8,103 nucleotides of DNA from Cyanobacteria bacterium TMED177 (GTDB lineage: Bacteria; Cyanobacteriota; Cyanobacteriia; PCC-6307; Cyanobiaceae). Under the pieces are notes generated by a model that had not been told where the DNA came from, ran no database searches, and worked only from the letters and a program-made list of their open reading frames with translations. Positions 1 to 6,338 of the stretch are shown in pieces. Positions within the stretch are counted from its first letter, which is position 1. Every line of letters begins with the position of its first letter. The stretch spans positions 1 through 8,103 of the forward strand of contig NHIA01000034.1 in NCBI GenBank assembly GCA_002170825.1, written 5' to 3'. The translations under genes were made by a program, and so were the position numbers.

Positions 1-747
1 ACATCTGGCGCCGAGAGCCAACTCATCAAAGCCAGAGCACAAGCTGATTCGTTCTGGCCGCAGTTGCTCGATGCAGCGCCGCAGCGTCGCTAGATCGTCA
101 AGCGTCGACCAGATCACATCCTTCCATCCGCCTCGGACAGCGAGGTACTGGGCGGTTTCTCGCGTGCCATCCAGGACGACAAGGGCCTCGCGGATGTGTT
201 GTGGTTGGTGATCAAATCGTGGAAGGACCACCGGGTGATAGCGATCCAGCCCGGTGGCCACGGGCTGCAAGGTGCGGAAGCGTCGCCAGCCCTCCCCAGC
301 CAGATGCTCCAGGGCTGAATGTTGGTTCTGTCTGCACAACCGGCGTTGCGGTTGCTTCATCCCATCCAGATAGGCCTGAATCGGAATCGGTGGAAGATCG
401 CCATACAGCGACAACTCACCGTTGAGGATCTGGTTGAGTTTTCCGCTGGGCAGAAGCTCATCAAGGTTGCCGAGCTCGGTGTGGTGGCTCAGGCAAGCGA
501 GTTCATCGATGCAACTCGTTCTGGGGTCCCATTGGTCGGGATGCAGCAGCAACGCTGGTGGCAGAAGCTGCGGCTGAAGATGGCGCCGATCCAGATGGGA
601 ATGCAGCGTTATGAGACTGGCTTGGATGACCTCAAGATCCAGTCCGATGCTGCGGTGGCGTTTCAGCAGCCGCTCAACATTGACGGAAGAACAGTCTCCT
701 TCGCGCCACAGTTGAAATTGATGGCGCCATTTTCGATTGGCGTTCAT
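1..747 (-). CDS. Hypothetical protein, 3' end outside the window
   Basis: An uninterrupted minus-strand reading frame of 249 codons runs from an ATG at 747 to the left edge of the window, so the C-terminus is missing. A TGA lies two codons upstream of the ATG, so no earlier start is possible. The Shine-Dalgarno sequence is weak. The product starts MNANRKWRHQFQLW, is soluble-looking and rich in His, Arg, Leu and Gln, and has no signal peptide or membrane segment. Residues around 188-200 (EALVVLDGTRETAQYLAV) and 208-245 look like alternating strand and helix, as in a Rossmann-like or nucleotide-sugar-type fold, but I recognise no family motif. The 94-bp gap after the methyltransferase gene allows either cotranscription or its own promoter. 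The overlapping plus-strand frames are shorter and look like shadows. The coding call is fairly secure; the function is unknown. Confidence 0.7.
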   Translation of the reverse strand, partial: MNANRKWRHQFQLWREGDCSSVNVERLLKRHRSIGLDLEVIQASLITLHSHLDRRHLQPQLLPPALLLHPDQWDPRTSCIDELACLSHHTELGNLDELLPSGKLNQILNGELSLYGDLPPIPIQAYLDGMKQPQRRLCRQNQHSALEHLAGEGWRRFRTLQPVATGLDRYHPVVLPRFDHQPQHIREALVVLDGTRETAQYLAVRGGWKDVIWSTLDDLATLRRCIEQLRPERISLCSGFDELALGARC

Positions 748-841
748 GTCTCAAGCTGGCGCTTGTGCGGTTGAGGTCTTTTGCAACCTGATCTCACCTC
801 GGAGTCATTCCAGCACGAATCGGCAGGTTCACCGCCTCGTT

Positions 842-1363
842 TCAGCTGCGCCAGTCCAGCCAGGGAACGTTCGGAACGATGGCCGACGTTTCGCTTCTGT
901 AGAGCGCGTAGTCGCTGTGAAGTTGGGTTAGGGCCTGTTCTTCACGACGCGCCTTGCCCCCCAGCACCAGCACCAATCCCACCAGCAGCAACAGGTGCAG
1001 CAGGCTGCCGAAGGCCACCACCATCCCCAGCGAGCACACCAGCACGGCCTGGTACATCGGATGGCGGCAACGCCGGTAGGGACCGTTGAGGATCAGTTGG
1101 TTTCCCGGCTTGGGGGTCGGCAGCGGAGACAGGCTGCTGCCCAGGCTTTTGAACGCCAGCCCAGCCAGCGCCAATCCCGTGATCAGCAGCACGGCTCCCA
1201 GAAGGAACAGGGGGCGTGGCCAGATCTCCAGACCCCAGGTGGCCGATGCCGGCGTGGGGGGCAGCAGGTGAGCCGCGATCAGCAGCAGCTGGGCCAGCAG
1301 CCACCACTCTCCGCGGCGGTTGTCCATCCAGCCTCCCCAGCTCAGCCCCCAATCCGAAAACAT
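842..1363 (-). CDS. Isoprenylcysteine carboxyl methyltransferase (ICMT/PEMT) family membrane protein
   Basis: This is a 173-residue integral membrane protein of the ICMT/phospholipid N-methyltransferase superfamily, whose members use SAM to methylate lipids or prenylated and other small hydrophobic substrates. Hydrophobic segments lie at about residues 20-35, 51-70 and 104-135. The family signature is clear: NGPYRRCRHPMYQA at 93-106, where the RHPMY core contacts SAM, followed by the EE pair at 141-142 and the Y152/Y155 region with a downstream P-rich tail. The ATG at 1363 overlaps the TGA of the upstream transpeptidase gene by one base (TGATG), which implies translational coupling. A TTG one codon upstream (1366) is a less likely start. 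The bacterial substrate cannot be read from the sequence. Pairing with a cell-wall enzyme suggests a membrane or envelope lipid role, but that is inference. Confidence 0.85.
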   Translation of the reverse strand: MFSDWGLSWGGWMDNRRGEWWLLAQLLLIAAHLLPPTPASATWGLEIWPRPLFLLGAVLLITGLALAGLAFKSLGSSLSPLPTPKPGNQLILNGPYRRCRHPMYQAVLVCSLGMVVAFGSLLHLLLLVGLVLVLGGKARREEQALTQLHSDYALYRSETSAIVPNVPWLDWRS

Positions 1364-1920
1364 CAATCCAGAACCACCAGCTCGCGCACCTGACGCTGTT
1401 CGATCAGGCTGGCCAGGTGAAACATGTCGGCCCGGTTGATCAGCCCCACACAGCCCAGGGTGCCGCTGTTGGTATCGCGATTGGCGCTTGGATCGAGGTG
1501 AATGCCCAGGTGGCCGCGACCGGTCGGGAACAGCGGTTCGATGCCGATCCAGATCGGTCCCAATTCCATGGGATCGCCGGGCCCAAGCGGTTCGACCGGC
1601 CCCAGGCTGTAGCGGCCTGCCGGCAGGGGTGCACGGGTGCCGGTGCGATGCCGATCCGCGTTTTGACGGTGGGCCCGTCCGGTGACGACCTCAAAGGACT
1701 GGGTCGATTTCCCCGGAGTGTTCAGACTCAGGACCCAGATCGGATCGGCGGTGCGGGACAGCCGGCGGGTTGTGCGTTCCAGCACCAGGAGCGATGCGTC
1801 GGCCGAGACTGCAGCGCTTGCAAGCGTTGGATGCGGTTGGGCGTCGTTTTCAAAGCCCTTTGCCGGCATGGTCAGGGCTGAAATCAGCAGGGCGAGGGCT
1901 CCAAAACGAACCGAATGCAT
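1363..1920 (-). CDS. Secreted YkuD-like L,D-transpeptidase family protein
   Basis: This 185-residue protein has an N-terminal signal peptide (basic MHSVRF, a hydrophobic core at about 7-19, and likely cleavage near A20). The C-terminal half resembles the YkuD catalytic domain: an IHLD histidine (H141), then SGTLGCVGLINRAD at 152-165, with C157 in the place of the catalytic Cys of the usual S/T-H-G-C-h-R motif. The His before GC is replaced by Leu and the following Arg by Gly, so the motif is divergent. The more distant Tlde1/DUF2778-type Cys enzymes are an alternative. Such enzymes form or edit 3-3 cross-links in peptidoglycan, or attach proteins to it, outside the cytoplasmic membrane. The ATG at 1920 is preferred over the adjacent TTG at 1923. 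The stop overlaps the next gene's ATG. The family call is fairly confident; actual activity is less so. Confidence 0.75.
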   Translation of the reverse strand: MHSVRFGALALLISALTMPAKGFENDAQPHPTLASAAVSADASLLVLERTTRRLSRTADPIWVLSLNTPGKSTQSFEVVTGRAHRQNADRHRTGTRAPLPAGRYSLGPVEPLGPGDPMELGPIWIGIEPLFPTGRGHLGIHLDPSANRDTNSGTLGCVGLINRADMFHLASLIEQRQVRELVVLD

Positions 1921-2038
1921 CAATCCCAGATCAAGACACAGACCCTATGGACCGTGTTTTTTTCCTGGGCAGATAAAAGTCAGCCCTTGAGCTGGCCACA
2001 GTTCAACGCCCCAGTTCAACTGCTCAGCGCTGTACCTC
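1921..2038 (-). promoter_or_regulatory. Intergenic leader upstream of the L,D-transpeptidase gene
   Basis: This 118-bp gap separates two same-strand genes. It holds a 9-bp direct repeat (CAGTTCAAC, twice) near the upstream gene's stop, and a run of seven T on the plus strand at 1957-1963. I see no convincing -35/-10 pair for the transpeptidase gene. It may carry a promoter, a weak terminator for the upstream gene, or simply an untranslated leader. Confidence 0.3.
1999..2020. repeat. 9-bp direct repeat CAGTTCAAC with 13-bp period
   Basis: CAGTTCAAC occurs at 1999-2007 and again at 2012-2020, separated by GCCC. The second copy with the next two bases also forms a perfect 11-base inverted repeat, CAGTT-C-AACTG (2012-2022). 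It lies between the hypothetical gene and the transpeptidase gene, where an operator could sit. The repeat is seen directly; any regulatory role is inference. Confidence 0.45.
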
Positions 2039-2413
2039 TCAGAGTTCGTCGCTCACCAGTTGGCGGGCTTGATCACGGTCCAGCGCATCAAGACTGCAGG
2101 TTGCATCCAGCTTCGGGCCCAGCAGCTCTGCGGCCTTGCGGACCTGAGGGTTGGCGAGCACCTCTGATGTAATTCCCATCTCGCGCAGGGCGATGGCCGT
2201 CGCCTGGTTGGCCTGCGCCTGGGACAGCTGCCCGGTGCGAACCAGGCATGTGCTGTTGGCCAGGCTGCCCGCAGCGAAGGCGCGGATGCTTCGGGCGAGT
2301 TCCAGTTTCGCCACTTTGCGTGCCGTTTCCGGTGGCATGGTTTCAGCCCTCACGATTGGCGCCACCAAGACCAGCCCAACCATGCCAATGATGCTGTTGA
2401 GAAAAATGGTCAA
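2039..2413 (-). CDS. Small secreted conserved-type hypothetical protein
   Basis: This 124-residue protein has a clear Sec-type signal peptide: MTIFLNSIIGMVGLVLVAPIVRA with a V-R-A site predicting cleavage after residue 23. The mature part of about 100 residues is helical-looking and rich in Ala, Leu and Gln. It has two cysteines (C56 and C106) that could form a disulfide after export. I recall short picocyanobacterial exported proteins of similar style (AAGSLANSTCLVRTGQLS region, 47-64), but no function is known to me. The start is a TTG at 2413. In-frame upstream codons offer no ATG before a TAA at 2449-2447. An internal ATG at 2383 would remove most of the N-terminal part of the signal peptide, so the TTG is preferred. 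No obvious Shine-Dalgarno precedes it. It is divergent from the large nuclease-nucleotidase gene. Confidence 0.72.
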   Translation of the reverse strand: MTIFLNSIIGMVGLVLVAPIVRAETMPPETARKVAKLELARSIRAFAAGSLANSTCLVRTGQLSQAQANQATAIALREMGITSEVLANPQVRKAAELLGPKLDATCSLDALDRDQARQLVSDEL

Positions 2414-2596
2414 AACGGTCGTCAGGGAAACATTTAAGAAGTCATGTTAATCACGTTATGAGTATAAGGAGGCGAGTGGTTGTACGAAAAGGACAGGCGT
2501 GAATAGCCTTTAAAGTTTTTTAATCACCCCTTATTGACGTGTTTGCTGTTTCTTTGTTGTCTGTCTTTAAAGAAGGATTGTTGGATTTTTTTGACC
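2414..2596. promoter_or_regulatory. Divergent intergenic region between the small secreted protein and the nuclease-nucleotidase gene
   Basis: This AT-richer 183-bp region must hold promoters for both directions. On the minus strand TATACT (2467-2462) is a good -10-like hexamer about 48 bases before the TTG of the small gene, but the matching -35 position reads only TTTTCG. On the plus strand there is a strong Shine-Dalgarno (2466-2472), then CTTTAAAG (2508-2515) and TTTTTAAT (2517-2524), whose TTTAA cores are 10 bases apart. That is loosely reminiscent of a Pho box. No plus-strand sigma-70 pair is convincing. Confidence 0.4.
2466..2506 (+). promoter_or_regulatory. Perfect Shine-Dalgarno followed by an 8-codon mini-ORF (leader peptide candidate)
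   Basis: AAGGAGG at 2466-2472 is the strongest ribosome binding site in the region. Seven bases after it a TTG (2480) opens a frame reading MYEKDRRE and then TAG (2504-2506). This frame is the same as that of the large downstream gene. A GTG at 2476, only 3 bases after the site, gives another 8-codon frame ending at 2502. This could be a leader peptide, the remnant of a former gene start, or coincidence. The motif is seen directly; translation is inferred. Confidence 0.35.
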
Positions 2597-5500
2597 ATGG
2601 CCAACGGTGTTCGCTACATGACGTTTAACAGTGCGCTGTCTGACAGGCGTACGGAGGCTGGGCAGCTCAAAGAGATTCTTGCGACTGGTGATTATGAACT
2701 TGCCCGGAATGATGCTGCCATCATTCAACATTTGCGGCCTGATGTTCTTCTTTTGCAGGAGTTCGACTACGACGCGGATCGTCAGGGGCTTGATGATGAC
2801 AGTGCGATCGATCGATTCCAGAAAAATTATCTGGGTGTTTCTCAAGATGTCCAGGGCTTTCAGTTGGACCCAATCGAGTATCCCTACGTCTATGTACCAG
2901 AGGTCAATACAGGGCTTTTGTCCACTGTTGATGTGGACAAAAATGGTGAAATTTCCTTGCCTGGTGATGGTTATGGTTTCGGGAATTTTGATGGCCAGTA
3001 CGGCATGGTTCTATTGTCGCAGTACCCCATCAAGAGGAAACAAATTCGTACTTTCCAAGAGTTTCTTTGGAAAGATATGCCTGGAAGCTATGCGAATACT
3101 AATTACGGTGCAGAGTCTACAGAAGACCTTCGAGATTTTTATTCTGACTCCGATTTTGAGGACCTTCGTTTGTCATCCAAAAACCATATTGATGTTCCGA
3201 TCAAGGTTGACGGCAAAAAGGTTCATATCCTCGCGAGCCATCCCACGCCTCCTGTCTTTGATGGTGATGAAAAGCGTAATCTGAAGCGCAATAATGATGA
3301 AATCCGTTTTTGGGCTGATTATATCTCGTCAGATGTAGAGCGTAATTCCTACATTATTGATGATAACGGTTTGGAGGGTGGGCTTCACAAGAAAGGCCGC
3401 AAGTCGTTTGTGATTATGGGCGATCAAAATGCCGATCCGGTAGACGGCGATTCTGATCGAAACTCGGCGTTTGATCTCGATGGTAATCCAACAAATCGTG
3501 GTGCGATCAACCAATTGCTCGGCAAAAGGCGTGTCAACACCTACGTCGTGCCATTTTCGGCAGGTGGTGTTGAAGCGGCTTATTCATCCTTTGATCCGCT
3601 GATTAACACGTCCAATCCGTCACGCTTCAATGAGCTCGGCAATCCCGGGGAAGATACATCCCTGTTTGGATTGAGAGTCGATTACGCTCTGCCTTCTCGG
3701 CATCAGCCAATTTTCTCCTCCGGAGTATTCAACCCTGATTCGAGTGACCCTGAGCATGTGTTTCTCCCCTCAGGCAGTTTTGAAACAGATCAAGCGAATG
3801 GAGGTTTTGACTACAGGACGTCTGATCACCGCGCTGTCTATGTCGATTTGGGGCACAAGGGTGATCGGATCGATTCCTTTAAGTTGAATCTCTTTCATCA
3901 GTCAGACCAGGAAGGTTTCTCTGCGGCTCCGGGAGATGCCTTGTTGAATTCAGCTGTCTTGAACCGGCTGCGTAGTTCGAATGATGATCCATCGATTTTC
4001 ATCAATTCCGGTGACCTTTGGATCGCAGGGATCTATTCAGAGGCGAGCAGTGCCTTGTTCGGTGGCTATGGCCTTGGTCCGGTGATGCTGAACAATCATC
4101 TGAATTGGCAGGCCATCACCTGGGGTAACCATGAATTTGATTTCCGATCGGATGTGGTTGCGACTGCTCTGCGGGCAGATTCCAATCGTCACATCGGACT
4201 CAATAATGTTATTGGCCCTATTGAGGACGAATCCACGGAAGCTTACGGCCGTGCTGATGTTTCAGTTGAAGTTGAGGAGCCGAGTGAGGAGAATCCTGAT
4301 GGGAGCAGGGTTTTACGGATTCATGCAAGTGTCAATGAATTGAGCAGTGCATTGCTGTCTGATGAAACAGCGATCCAGTTGGTGAACATTGCTGATAGGA
4401 ACGATGTTGTCAGTAATCTTGATGCCGGTGCTTCTTCCGATGGTCGATCGGCTTACGTGACGGGTGAGGTTGAGCTCACATCCGATCAATTGACAGCACT
4501 CATGAATGGGTCGCTGGCCATGATCGTGCGGACAGACGATTCACCTGAGGGTGAAGCCATCGCACCTGTCGCGGTCACCCATACTTACCCTGGCACCCAT
4601 GCACCGTACATGAGTGCAAACATGGACTTTGCTGAGGATCCTTTCCTTGGACCCCTGCAATTGACGAAGGGTCGTAAGTACGTCAATCGCAGGCCTAATA
4701 GCACCACCAATGCTCCGATGTTTATCCAGGCAGGTGGAGAGATCATCGGCGTTGTTGCGGCAACCACGCCAACAATGCCTTCGTTGGCTTCGAATTCTGT
4801 TGGTAATGGTGGAGTGGTAACTCCTGAGAACTGGAGCAGTAACCAGCAGGGTTACGACGACCTCGCCGCATTGATCCAGGCGCAGGTTGATGATGCTCTT
4901 CTTGGCCCCGATGGTGAGCAGGGAACCAATGACGATGTGAACAAGGTGGTCGTGGCGACCCACATGCAGAAAATCAACATTGATGTGGAGGAATTGGTTC
5001 CGCGTTTAGAGGGCGTTGATGTGTATGTGGCGGGTGGATCCAACACCGTGTTCCAGAACCCAGAGAATCCGCTTTATCCCGGAGGATCGGCAGGATATGA
5101 CGCCTATCCGCTGCTTCTCGAGGCTGGTGATGGCAAACCTGTTGCGCTGGTGAACACCGATATGAACCATCGCTATCTTGGCTATCTGCAGCTTGAGTTT
5201 GATCAAGACGGTGTTATCAGCAATGACTTCAATGCTGATGGAGAGTTTAACTTCAACAGCGATGCTGATTTCAATACCGATGTGTCAATGGCATATCCGG
5301 CGATCGTTGACGTTGTCGCTGCTCTGAATGCAGAAAATCTCTACGATCCTCGTGTTGCCAATCTGGCTGCTGCGATGGGCGGTCAAATGTCCGACAAAGA
5401 GTCTCGTTGGTATGGCAAAACCGAACACTATATGAACGGAAACCGTCTTGGAGGCGGGTTGGATGGTGTTCGTACTCAGGAGACCAATCTCTCCAATGTC

Positions 5501-6268
5501 ATCCATGACTCCTATGTCTGGTATGCCCAGATGTGGGATCCAAGTGTGGTGATTTCAATGTCGAACGGTAGTGGAATCAGAGATGCGATCGGTCAGATTC
5601 TCCCTGACGAATCTCGTCGGAATTCTGAAGCGAACCCAGGTGTGGGCAAACCTGAAGGTGGAATCACACAGGCTGATGTTGAGGCGGCACTGGCGTTTAA
5701 CAACAGTCTTTCACTGATCGATGTCACCGGCTCTGAACTCAAGACGACGTTGGAGAAGCTGACCCGCTTGGGTACGAGTGATGGCGATGATGGTGCTTAC
5801 CAGATTGGCGGTTTTGCCTACTCCTGGGATCCTTCCCAGTCAGAAGGTGAACGGGTGAGAAATCTGCGCCTGCTTGACGAGAATGGTGATCCTGGAGACT
5901 TTGTTGTTCAAGATGGTGTTGTTGTTTCCGACGCGACATACCGGATGGCCACGCTTGGTTACAACGCCAGCCGGATCTTTGATCATGTCACCAATCAGAA
6001 TCGTGTCAATCTGGATTCCATCGATCCTGAGAACAGCACAGGTGGAATAATCGCCGATCTTCCGGACGATCTGATCAATAATGCTGCTGATTTCAGGCCT
6101 GGTACACAACAGGATGCATTCGCTGAGTACCTCTATGAGTTCTCTCGAATGGGAACAGATGACACCTCGGATGATGTCTTTGTTGGTCATGCTGATACGC
6201 CGAGAGAACTGGATGAGCGCATCCAGATCCTTTCCTATCGTGATGATTCTCTGGCAGAGATTGTCTAA
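2597..6268 (+). CDS. Large EEP nuclease/phosphatase fused to UshA-like metallophosphatase with 5'-nucleotidase C-terminal domain
   Basis: About 1,223 residues from the ATG at 2597. Residues 1-420 form an EEP domain: N11, QEFD (E55), GMVLLSQYPI (136-145), ASHPTPPVFDG (213-223), GDQNADP (275-281) and SDHRAV (409-414) supply the catalytic and metal residues. Residues 425-880 form a calcineurin-like metallophosphatase: HQSDQEG (434-440), SGD (471-473), GNHEFDF (510-516), ATHMQ (787-791) and GGSN (813-816), interrupted by an insert at about 550-665. Residues 935-1140 are the 5'-nucleotidase C-terminal domain, with RTQETNLSN (959-967), SNGSGIR (989-995) and FNN (1034-1036). The likely role is hydrolysis of nucleic acid or phosphodiesters plus dephosphorylation of the nucleotides for phosphate supply. 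The product is very acidic and the gene lower in GC than its neighbours. No classical signal peptide is evident. Alternative starts are TTG 2591, with AGAAGGA 13 bases upstream, and TTG 2534. Confidence 0.88.
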   Translation: MANGVRYMTFNSALSDRRTEAGQLKEILATGDYELARNDAAIIQHLRPDVLLLQEFDYDADRQGLDDDSAIDRFQKNYLGVSQDVQGFQLDPIEYPYVYVPEVNTGLLSTVDVDKNGEISLPGDGYGFGNFDGQYGMVLLSQYPIKRKQIRTFQEFLWKDMPGSYANTNYGAESTEDLRDFYSDSDFEDLRLSSKNHIDVPIKVDGKKVHILASHPTPPVFDGDEKRNLKRNNDEIRFWADYISSDVERNSYIIDDNGLEGGLHKKGRKSFVIMGDQNADPVDGDSDRNSAFDLDGNPTNRGAINQLLGKRRVNTYVVPFSAGGVEAAYSSFDPLINTSNPSRFNELGNPGEDTSLFGLRVDYALPSRHQPIFSSGVFNPDSSDPEHVFLPSGSFETDQANGGFDYRTSDHRAVYVDLGHKGDRIDSFKLNLFHQSDQEGFSAAPGDALLNSAVLNRLRSSNDDPSIFINSGDLWIAGIYSEASSALFGGYGLGPVMLNNHLNWQAITWGNHEFDFRSDVVATALRADSNRHIGLNNVIGPIEDESTEAYGRADVSVEVEEPSEENPDGSRVLRIHASVNELSSALLSDETAIQLVNIADRNDVVSNLDAGASSDGRSAYVTGEVELTSDQLTALMNGSLAMIVRTDDSPEGEAIAPVAVTHTYPGTHAPYMSANMDFAEDPFLGPLQLTKGRKYVNRRPNSTTNAPMFIQAGGEIIGVVAATTPTMPSLASNSVGNGGVVTPENWSSNQQGYDDLAALIQAQVDDALLGPDGEQGTNDDVNKVVVATHMQKINIDVEELVPRLEGVDVYVAGGSNTVFQNPENPLYPGGSAGYDAYPLLLEAGDGKPVALVNTDMNHRYLGYLQLEFDQDGVISNDFNADGEFNFNSDADFNTDVSMAYPAIVDVVAALNAENLYDPRVANLAAAMGGQMSDKESRWYGKTEHYMNGNRLGGGLDGVRTQETNLSNVIHDSYVWYAQMWDPSVVISMSNGSGIRDAIGQILPDESRRNSEANPGVGKPEGGITQADVEAALAFNNSLSLIDVTGSELKTTLEKLTRLGTSDGDDGAYQIGGFAYSWDPSQSEGERVRNLRLLDENGDPGDFVVQDGVVVSDATYRMATLGYNASRIFDHVTNQNRVNLDSIDPENSTGGIIADLPDDLINNAADFRPGTQQDAFAEYLYEFSRMGTDDTSDDVFVGHADTPRELDERIQILSYRDDSLAEIV

Positions 6269-6298
6269 TTTGATCTGATAATCGGTAGGCGTGGATGG

Positions 6299-6325
6299 TT
6301 GGTGATCCTTGCCTTGGGTCACCGA
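6299..6325. terminator. Hairpin between convergent genes
   Basis: TTGGTGATCC (6299-6308) and GGGTCACCGA (6316-6325) form a 10-pair stem in plus-strand RNA, with two G-U wobbles and a 7-base loop. It lies 31 bases after the stop of the large plus-strand gene and 14 bases past the stop of the convergent mtnD gene. There is no U-tract on either side, so it may terminate weakly or protect 3' ends in both directions. Confidence 0.5.
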
Positions 6326-6338
6326 CTGGTTGGGGAGA

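Noticed and set aside
201..774. Plus-strand frames of 74 and 151 codons at the left end
   Set aside because: They lie opposite a longer uninterrupted minus-strand frame (747 to the edge), and their products are low-complexity Arg/Gln-rich translations without domain features.
6100..6268. RTX repeats or other C-terminal secretion repeats in the giant protein
   Set aside because: No GGxGxDxLx nonapeptides are present in the translated C-terminus.
5739..6322. Minus-strand frames of 66 and 160 codons inside and past the end of the giant gene
   Set aside because: They are antisense to the well-supported 5'-nucleotidase C-terminal domain and have no recognisable motif.
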